Source: Lachnospiraceae bacterium (lineage in GTDB: Bacteria; Bacillota; Clostridia; Lachnospirales; Lachnospiraceae). Taken from it: a stretch of 6,032 nt of DNA. Positions 1-5,111 of the stretch are shown here, one piece after another. The position numbers and the translations under genes were made by a program. The notes beneath the pieces are model-generated. The model made no database searches. It worked only from the letters and a program-made list of their open reading frames with translations, and was not told the origin of the DNA. How positions within the stretch are numbered: position 1 is the stretch's first letter; the number at the start of each line of letters is the position of its first letter. The stretch covers positions 1 to 6,032 of the forward strand of contig JAJQCL010000209.1 in the NCBI GenBank assembly GCA_021202715.1, written 5' to 3'.

Positions 1-1
1 G

Positions 2-40
2 GACGGTGCGGCATGGCCGGTTTCCGACAACGTTTCCTGA
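2..40 (+). CDS. Possible C-terminal tail of an upstream gene (partial)
   Basis: Reading frame 2 is open from the window edge to a TGA at 38-40 and would encode the last 12 residues, DGAAWPVSDNVS, of a gene starting outside the window. The stop lies 23 nt before the TTG proposed as the permease start and just upstream of a strong Shine-Dalgarno sequence, which is the spacing expected between genes of one operon. Twelve codons are too few to name a family or to show coding bias. The competing reading is that this stretch is the N-terminus of the permease read in frame 1 from ATG 13. The tail is therefore an inference. Confidence 0.3.
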   Translation, partial: DGAAWPVSDNVS

Positions 41-46
41 AAATGA

Positions 47-52
47 AGGAGG
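47..52 (+). promoter_or_regulatory. Shine-Dalgarno site favouring a TTG start for the permease
   Basis: AGGAGG (within AAGGAGGG, 46-53) lies 11 nt upstream of an in-frame TTG at 64. The in-frame ATG codons at 13 and 43 have no comparable site before them, although only 12 bases are visible upstream of 13. This site is the main reason for placing the permease start at 64. Confidence 0.55.
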
Positions 53-63
53 GAAAGAAGAAG

Positions 64-1890
64 TTGGCGAAAGAAAAGAGAAAGAGGCACCCGCTCACAG
101 CGACGCGCCTCAAAAACCAGTTCCTGAACGTGGTGACCAACCCGTTCAATGTGATCGTGCTGATATGCCTGGTCATTCTGTTCTGTCTGATTGTGATTCC
201 GCTGCTGCAGATGATTGCATCTACCTTTACCATCGCGACGAAGTCAGATGCCCGGATGTCCGGAGATGCGGTGGGCTCGTTCAGCCTGTATTACTGGAAG
301 TACATTCTGGTGAGCTATCTGGAAAAGGCGACTCTGTGGCAGCCACTGCTCAACTCTCTGGTGGTAGGCTTTTTCACCACGCTGGTGTCCGTACCCCTGG
401 GAGCCGTTATCGGCTGGCTGGTTGTGCGGACGGATATGCCCTGTAAGAAGCTGCTCGGCGTGCTGGTTGTCATTCCTTATATGATCCCGTCCTGGTGCAA
501 GGCTCTCTGCTGGCTGGCAGTCTTCCGCAATGAGACCTCCGGTTCACTGGGTTTCCTCACCGGCCTCGGCATCCCGATCCCTGACTGGCTGGCTTACGGG
601 CCTGTGGCGATCGTGCTCTGTATGTCGCTGCATTATTACGCATTCTCCTACATCAATGTCTCCTCGGCGCTGCGTTCGATCAACTCGGAGCTGGAGGAGA
701 TGGGCGAGATCTGCGGCGCCGGGAAGGTGCAGATCCTGAAGTCGATTACTCTTCCGCTGGTCATGCCCAGTATCCTGTCGGCTCTGGTCATGACGCTGAG
801 CAAATCCATCGGTACATACGGGGTGGCGGCGACGCTGGGCAGCCGGATCGGCTACTTCACACTGGCGACGAAGATGAAGACCTTCATCAGCGGCGGCCCG
901 CAGGGCGTCGGTTACGCCATGTCCATCATCCTCATCGCTCTGGCGGCTATGATCATCTTCGTGAATCAGAAGACCATCGGCACCCGGAAGTCCTACGCCA
1001 CCATCGGCGGCAAGGGCGGCCGTTCCAACGATATGCATCTTGGCAGTGCCCGTGTTCCGCTGGCGGCGTTCCTGGTTGTGTTCCTGATGGTCGCTATGGT
1101 GATGCCCATGTTTGTTCTGGTGATGGAGACCTTCCAGATTAATACCGGAGGAGGCTACGCGCTGAGCAATCTGACGCTGTACAACTGGATTGGTACTTTG
1201 GACCAGGCGCAGACATATACGAATTATCCCGGTATCTTCCGCAACAGTGAGTTCGCGAAAGCCTTCTGGAACACGATCCGCCTGACCTTTATTGCTTCGA
1301 CGATCACTGCTTTCTGCGGACAGTTCCTCGGATACATTTCTACCCGGGGCCGCGGCAAGTGGTATGGGGGACTGACCGAACAGCTGGTGTTCATCCCCTA
1401 CCTGATGAGCGGCGTTGCTTTCTCGGCGGTGTACGTGGCCATGTTCAGCCAGCCCCGCCTGGGCGGTCTGATCCCGTCGCTGTACGGCACCTTTACTCTG
1501 ATTGTACTGACGTCCGTCGTGAAGCACTTCCCGTTTGCCAGTAAGTCCGGTACCTCAAACATGATGCAGATCTCCATGGAGCTGGAGGAGGCAGCCACGA
1601 TCAATGGCGCCGGATTCTTTAAGCGTATGCAGAGCATCATTCTGCCTCTGGCCAAGAACGGTTTCATCACCGGCTTCATGCTGACCTTTATCAGCATTGC
1701 CAAGGAACTGGACCTGATCGTCATCATGATGGATAAGAACACACAGACGCTGTCCTACCTGGCATTCACCTACTCCCAGGAGGGCCTGAACCAGATGTCT
1801 GATGCGATTTCGGTCTGTGTGCTGCTGTTTATCCTGGTCTGCTACATCATAGCGAACGCTTTCGGTGCTGACATCAGCAAGGCGTGGTAA
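64..1890 (+). CDS. ABC importer permease, two fused transmembrane domains (FbpB-like)
   Basis: This inner-membrane channel subunit of a binding-protein-dependent importer would pair with the ATPase and lipoprotein encoded downstream. From TTG 64 it has 608 residues; ATG 13 would give 625, and the frame is open to the window edge. Residue numbers below count from ATG 13. A basic N-terminus (about 15-34) precedes roughly twelve hydrophobic segments, for example near 45-66, 113-138, 147-170, 300-317, 349-370, 420-440, 455-478, 553-570 and 598-616. Two cytoplasmic coupling loops (the EAA motif that contacts the ATPase) are visible: EMGEICGAG at 229-237 and EAATINGAG at 526-534. They lie about 297 residues apart, so two permease domains are fused in one chain, as in FbpB/AfuB and some phosphonate or polyamine-like systems. 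The first copy is degenerate (EMG for EAA). The family is firm; the substrate is not determined. Confidence 0.93.
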   Translation: MAKEKRKRHPLTATRLKNQFLNVVTNPFNVIVLICLVILFCLIVIPLLQMIASTFTIATKSDARMSGDAVGSFSLYYWKYILVSYLEKATLWQPLLNSLVVGFFTTLVSVPLGAVIGWLVVRTDMPCKKLLGVLVVIPYMIPSWCKALCWLAVFRNETSGSLGFLTGLGIPIPDWLAYGPVAIVLCMSLHYYAFSYINVSSALRSINSELEEMGEICGAGKVQILKSITLPLVMPSILSALVMTLSKSIGTYGVAATLGSRIGYFTLATKMKTFISGGPQGVGYAMSIILIALAAMIIFVNQKTIGTRKSYATIGGKGGRSNDMHLGSARVPLAAFLVVFLMVAMVMPMFVLVMETFQINTGGGYALSNLTLYNWIGTLDQAQTYTNYPGIFRNSEFAKAFWNTIRLTFIASTITAFCGQFLGYISTRGRGKWYGGLTEQLVFIPYLMSGVAFSAVYVAMFSQPRLGGLIPSLYGTFTLIVLTSVVKHFPFASKSGTSNMMQISMELEEAATINGAGFFKRMQSIILPLAKNGFITGFMLTFISIAKELDLIVIMMDKNTQTLSYLAFTYSQEGLNQMSDAISVCVLLFILVCYIIANAFGADISKAW

Positions 1891-1903
1891 GGCAATATTC
1901 GGA

Positions 1904-1913
1904 AAGGAAAAGG
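1904..1913 (+). promoter_or_regulatory. Ribosome binding region fixing the ATPase start at 1925
   Basis: A purine-rich AAGGAAAAGG stretch lies about 11 nt before ATG 1925. The same frame is open back to an ATG at 1865, inside the permease gene. That upstream segment would add about 20 residues with no counterpart before the usual ABC ATPase start, so 1925 is preferred. Confidence 0.6.
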
Positions 1914-1924
1914 AAAAGAAAAGG

Positions 1925-3043
1925 ATGAGCAAGATTGTACTGAGTCATATTGATAAATATTACGGCGACAACCACGTCCTGCGGGATATCAACCTGACCA
2001 TCGAGGATGGAGATTTTATGACACTGCTGGGACCGTCCGGCTGCGGCAAGACCACGACGCTGCGTGTGGTGTCCGGTCTGGAGAACCCGCAGAACGGGAC
2101 CATGACCATTGACGGCAAGGAGATCATCAATGCCGCGACGGCTTACTACGCTGAGCCCAGCAAGCGCGGGCTGAACCTGGTGTTCCAGTCCTATGCCCTG
2201 TGGCCTCACATGACGGTTCGCAACAATATTTCCTTCGGCCTGAAGATTCAGAAGCTGTCGAAGGACGAGGTAGACCGGAGAGTCATGGAATCCCTGCGGA
2301 TGATGCGCATCGAGGATTACATCGATCGCTATCCCAATGAGCTGTCCGGCGGTCAGCAGCAACGTGTGGCGATTGCCCGGGCGGTGGCTGCGAATCCGAA
2401 GCTGCTGCTTCTCGATGAACCCTTAAGCAACCTCGACGCCAAGCTGCGTGTTGATATGCGGTCTGAGTTAAAGCGAATCCACCGGGAACTGGGAACCACG
2501 ATCATTTATGTCACACACGATCAGGTGGAGGCGCTGACGATGTCCACGCAGATTGCTCTGTTCAAGGAGGGTGAGCTGAGCCAGGTTGACAGCCCCATGG
2601 AGCTGTATATGAACCCGATCGATCTGCAGGCTGCCGACTTCATCGGCAACCCCCGGATCAATTTCATCGAGGGAACAGCCCGCTACCAGGGCGGACGGCT
2701 GCATGTAAGCTGCCCTCTGAAGGATATGGTCTTCGACCGCGCGGATATGACGGACGAGAAGATCCCCGAGGGCGAGTTCCCCTGTGTGGTGGCAATCCGT
2801 CCGGAGCAGGTTCACATTCTGGACAAGGAGGGGCCGGACAGCCAGAAGGTCAAAGTGTATGCCAACCAGCCGGCCGGTTCTGAGACGCTGGTGACATTGA
2901 AAGCCGGGGACAGCGAGTTTATCTCCAAACAGATTGGCCTGCAGAACTATGATTTTGATGCAGAACTCTTCATCCATGTGCCTGACGAGAAGATCAACAT
3001 CTACGATGCGAAGAGCACACGGCTGATCAAGAAAGCCCGGTAA
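1925..3043 (+). CDS. ABC importer ATP-binding protein (FbpC/PotA/MalK type)
   Basis: This 372-residue cytoplasmic ATPase hydrolyses ATP as a dimer to drive the adjacent permease. All nucleotide-binding motifs are intact and ordered: Walker A GPSGCGKTT at 36-44, Q-loop Q88 in the stretch VFQSYALWPHM, signature LSGGQQQR at 140-147, Walker B LLLLDEP at 160-166 with catalytic E165, D-loop SNLD at 168-171 and H-loop H198 in YVTHDQ. After FIGNPRINF a C-terminal region (about residue 245 on), including VVAIRPEQVHIL, matches the TOBE-type beta domain of the MalK/PotA/FbpC group, and the length suits that group. The gene begins 34 nt after the permease stop and is surely co-transcribed with it. The TOBE-containing branch is used for sugars, polyamines, iron, thiamine and phosphonates, so it does not identify the substrate. 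Pairing with a fused FbpB-like permease and a family-1-like binding protein points to the iron/polyamine/phosphonate side. Confidence 0.95.
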   Translation: MSKIVLSHIDKYYGDNHVLRDINLTIEDGDFMTLLGPSGCGKTTTLRVVSGLENPQNGTMTIDGKEIINAATAYYAEPSKRGLNLVFQSYALWPHMTVRNNISFGLKIQKLSKDEVDRRVMESLRMMRIEDYIDRYPNELSGGQQQRVAIARAVAANPKLLLLDEPLSNLDAKLRVDMRSELKRIHRELGTTIIYVTHDQVEALTMSTQIALFKEGELSQVDSPMELYMNPIDLQAADFIGNPRINFIEGTARYQGGRLHVSCPLKDMVFDRADMTDEKIPEGEFPCVVAIRPEQVHILDKEGPDSQKVKVYANQPAGSETLVTLKAGDSEFISKQIGLQNYDFDAELFIHVPDEKINIYDAKSTRLIKKAR

Positions 3044-3057
3044 AACAACGATCCCAG

Positions 3058-3089
3058 GGGCGACCCCGCCGGGAGCGGCGGGGTCGCCC
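3058..3089 (+). other. Strong GC-rich intercistronic hairpin without U-tract
   Basis: A perfect inverted repeat has arms 3058-3071 and 3076-3089, giving 14 consecutive Watson-Crick pairs closing the tetraloop GGAG; a G-U pair could extend the base. It begins 14 nt after the ATPase stop and ends 51 nt before the binding-protein start. What follows is TGAAGATAGG rather than a run of T on the + strand, and no A-run precedes it for the - strand, so it is a poor intrinsic terminator. By analogy with the hairpins between sugar-transporter genes, it more likely protects upstream mRNA 3' ends or partly attenuates transcription, letting binding-protein levels differ from permease and ATPase. That role is inference; the hairpin is directly visible. 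Confidence 0.8.
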
Positions 3090-3125
3090 TGAAGATAGGA
3101 ACCCTTACACATTTCAAATCTCATG

Positions 3126-3133
3126 AAAAGGAG
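3126..3133 (+). promoter_or_regulatory. Shine-Dalgarno site deciding the lipoprotein start at 3141
   Basis: AAAAGGAG lies 7 nt before ATG 3141. It overlaps an earlier in-frame ATG at 3123 that has no such site and would add MKRRRN before a signal peptide that is already complete. This fixes the start at 3141. Confidence 0.85.
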
Positions 3134-3140
3134 AAGAAAT

Positions 3141-4379
3141 ATGAAGAAAAGAATCTTTGCTCTGGCAATGGTGCTGGTGATGGTCGCCGGTCTGGCGGCC
3201 TGCGGCTCCAGCAGCGACAGCAGCGACACCACAGCTGCCGAATCCGGCGGCGACTCCACGGCCGAAGAGTCCGGTGGAAGCGAGTATGACTCCCTCACAG
3301 ATGAGGAACTCTATGAGCTTGCGCTGGAAGAGGGCGGCGAGATCACCGTCTACGCCACGACCTCCAAAATGCTGAAAGCCGAAGAGGACTTCGAGGCAGC
3401 CTATGAAGGACTTGACGTGACGATCATGGATCTGGATCAGGACGAGGTTCTGCAGAAGGCACAGCTGGAAGCGGATTCCGGCAACATCTATGGCGATGTA
3501 CTGCAGGCGAAGGATACCAACGGCTCCGTGTACTATGAATATTTCGAGGACGGCATCCTGGATGAGTACTTCCCCGAGGATATCTGCGAGTACATCGAGG
3601 ACGATCTGCTGGTTTACGGCTATCCGCTGTATACTGGCGCAGTGACCTGGTACTATAATACCGAGGCGTATCCGGATGGACAGCCCGTGAGTTCCTGGTG
3701 GGAGATCATTGAGAAGGACGAGGACGGCAATCAGAAATATCGTCTGTTCACCAAGGAGATTGGGACAGAATCTACCTATCTTGCTCTGCTGACCAGCTTT
3801 ATCATCAATGCGGATGAGATGGAGCAGGCCTACAAGGATGTCTATGGAGAGGATCTGGAGTACACGTATGATGCCTCCGCTTTTGATTTCGAGGTTCCTG
3901 AGAACAATGCCGGTGTCGAGTTCCTGTGGAGACTGTCTCAGGCAGAGATGACCTTCATCGGCGACGGTGACGAGCTGGTGGCGGCTGTCAACAACTCGAC
4001 CGCGGACGACCCGGCTCTGGCCATGGCTTCTGCTGGTAAGATCACGAACGTGGAAGAGAGCGGCTACACCATTGCCTGGCTGCAGAATCTGACCCCTTAC
4101 ACCAGTATGTACAACACCGAGAACCTGTATGTGGTATCGAACTGCCCTCATCCTGCGGGAGCACGTCTCTTCATCCGCTGGATCACCGGCGGCACGGACG
4201 CTGAGAGCGGCGGTCTGGAGTACTTCAAGAAGGAAGGCAACTGGCCTGTCCGCAGTGATGTCGAGGACACCTGGAATCCGGTTACCATCGAGGAGCTTGG
4301 CTGCATCGCACCGGATCTGGAAGCGATCTACGAGAATTATGCTTATGCGCAGAATATGTGGACTTACTGGGCAGGCTGA
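3141..4379 (+). CDS. ABC importer solute-binding lipoprotein (Fe(III)/family-1-like)
   Basis: This 412-residue extracellular receptor is anchored to the outer face of the membrane and delivers substrate to the upstream permease. Residues 1-20 form a lipoprotein signal peptide: basic MKKR, a hydrophobic core, then lipobox L18-A19-A20 with acylated C21. A flexible Ser/Asp/Glu/Gly-rich linker (about 22-66) precedes the periplasmic-binding-protein fold, which opens with EITVYATTS at 67-75, the usual first strand of FbpA/family-1 binding proteins. Further family-like stretches are YGDVLQAKD (117-125), GAVTWYYNTE (166-175) and NCPHPAGARLFIRWI (334-348), the last resembling the conserved 'PHPxAAxLF' region. 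Many surface residues are acidic. The adjacent Tyr pair Y171/Y172 sits in the 'YYN' strand, not at the C-lobe position of the iron-binding tyrosines of FbpA, where I see none, so iron is not assured; polyamine, phosphonate, sugar-phosphate or other ligands remain open. It comes last in the transporter unit, after the 3058-3089 hairpin. Confidence 0.9.
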   Translation: MKKRIFALAMVLVMVAGLAACGSSSDSSDTTAAESGGDSTAEESGGSEYDSLTDEELYELALEEGGEITVYATTSKMLKAEEDFEAAYEGLDVTIMDLDQDEVLQKAQLEADSGNIYGDVLQAKDTNGSVYYEYFEDGILDEYFPEDICEYIEDDLLVYGYPLYTGAVTWYYNTEAYPDGQPVSSWWEIIEKDEDGNQKYRLFTKEIGTESTYLALLTSFIINADEMEQAYKDVYGEDLEYTYDASAFDFEVPENNAGVEFLWRLSQAEMTFIGDGDELVAAVNNSTADDPALAMASAGKITNVEESGYTIAWLQNLTPYTSMYNTENLYVVSNCPHPAGARLFIRWITGGTDAESGGLEYFKKEGNWPVRSDVEDTWNPVTIEELGCIAPDLEAIYENYAYAQNMWTYWAG

Positions 4380-4420
4380 GATTCCCGCATGAACGGCTGA
4401 CAGAATAAATATGCTGTGAC

Positions 4421-4463
4421 TGATGCCGTTGCACGGAATCTCCCGCGCAGCGGCATCATTTTT
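4421..4463 (+). terminator. Probable Rho-independent terminator after the transporter operon
   Basis: Arms 4421-4432 (TGATGCCGTTGC) and 4447-4458 (GCAGCGGCATCA) form a 12-bp stem with one G-U wobble and a 14-nt loop, followed directly by five T residues (4459-4463). The hairpin begins 41 nt after the stop of the binding-protein gene. The large loop and short T-run suggest moderate strength, so some read-through into the next gene is possible. It marks the likely end of the ABC transporter unit. Confidence 0.7.
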
Positions 4464-4511
4464 AAAGGAAAATGATGAGATCCTCTGACGATGAAGGGAA
4501 TGAAGAGAAGT

Positions 4512-5108
4512 ATGAAGAAGAATTCCTTTGACAATGCGGAACAATGGAATACATATTCAGAGAAGGAGCGGAGAAAGCACGAGAGGAAAGAGAAATGGCA
4601 GAAGCGGAAAAACAGCTTCTGGAAAGCCTTTCTATTCACAAAGGACGGGAAGCCCAAGAGCGGTCTCCTCGTTTATACCTTTTGCCTGAGCCTTGGATTT
4701 CTGGCGCTCTACATCATCTCCTTCGCGTATGTGCTGACACCTCTGGAATCGGTGCTGACAATGCTGCCGACCGTTCTTGCCAATCTGTTTGGTTCACTGA
4801 TCTGCAGCGCCGTCGTTTTGTTGGTCAGTGCTCTGCTGCACCGCCTCCTGTCGGATAAGCGGTTGATGTTCGGCACCTATGTCTGGCTGGCGCTCTACGC
4901 CGTGGTGGTTCTGATTACAGAGGGAATTATGCTTTGGGGAGATGGCGCGACGTTTCGCGTATTTCTGGACTTCTTTGTATGGTTTATGCTGATTCCTGTG
5001 GTCACAGGGCTTCCCTTCTCTTATCATCTTTTCCGCAGAGACTATGTGCCGGAGCAGGAAAAAGAAGAAGAGCCGGAGTGGAAGAAATACGTCAGCCATT
5101 CGAGGTAA
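4512..5108 (+). CDS. Uncharacterised four-helix membrane protein
   Basis: I do not recognise the family. From ATG 4512 it has 198 residues. A very hydrophilic, strongly basic head (about 1-50, rich in Lys/Arg/Glu, including KERRKHERKEKWQKRK) may form a helix or short coiled coil. It is followed by four predicted membrane segments near 51-73, 84-110, 120-142 and 150-172, and a charged tail with EQEKEEEPEW. Positive charge before the first helix suggests cytoplasmic ends. No catalytic motif or signal peptide is seen. The start is uncertain: ATG 4491 (205 residues) lacks a fitting ribosome site, while ATG 4512 follows AAGGGA at 12 nt, which is long but usable. The gene follows the terminator by about 50 nt and ends 3 nt before the metallo-hydrolase gene, so the two are probably translated together and may act together. 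No clear promoter was found just upstream. Confidence 0.8.
   Translation: MKKNSFDNAEQWNTYSEKERRKHERKEKWQKRKNSFWKAFLFTKDGKPKSGLLVYTFCLSLGFLALYIISFAYVLTPLESVLTMLPTVLANLFGSLICSAVVLLVSALLHRLLSDKRLMFGTYVWLALYAVVVLITEGIMLWGDGATFRVFLDFFVWFMLIPVVTGLPFSYHLFRRDYVPEQEKEEEPEWKKYVSHSR
5102..5105 (+). promoter_or_regulatory. Ribosome binding site inside the end of the membrane-protein gene
   Basis: GAGG at 5102-5105 overlaps the final codons of the membrane-protein gene and lies 6 nt before ATG 5112; the TAA at 5106-5108 falls between them. This layout implies translational coupling and sets the start of the hydrolase gene. Confidence 0.6.
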
Positions 5109-5111
5109 ATC

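Noticed and set aside
544..1527. Long open frame of 327 codons on the - strand inside the permease gene
   Set aside because: It lies wholly opposite a permease with clear family motifs. Its translation is rich in Arg, Gln and His with no membrane or enzyme motif, as expected for the antisense of a GC-rich gene.
3090..3140. Promoter for the binding-protein gene after the hairpin
   Set aside because: No -35/-10 pair with 16-18 nt spacing and reasonable match was found; TTACAC at 3104-3109 has no partner at the right distance.
3114..4544. Open frame of 476 codons on the - strand opposite the binding-protein gene
   Set aside because: The + strand has a complete lipoprotein with signal peptide, lipobox and ribosome site. 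The reverse frame also runs through the terminator and across two gene boundaries, so it is a shadow frame despite its length.
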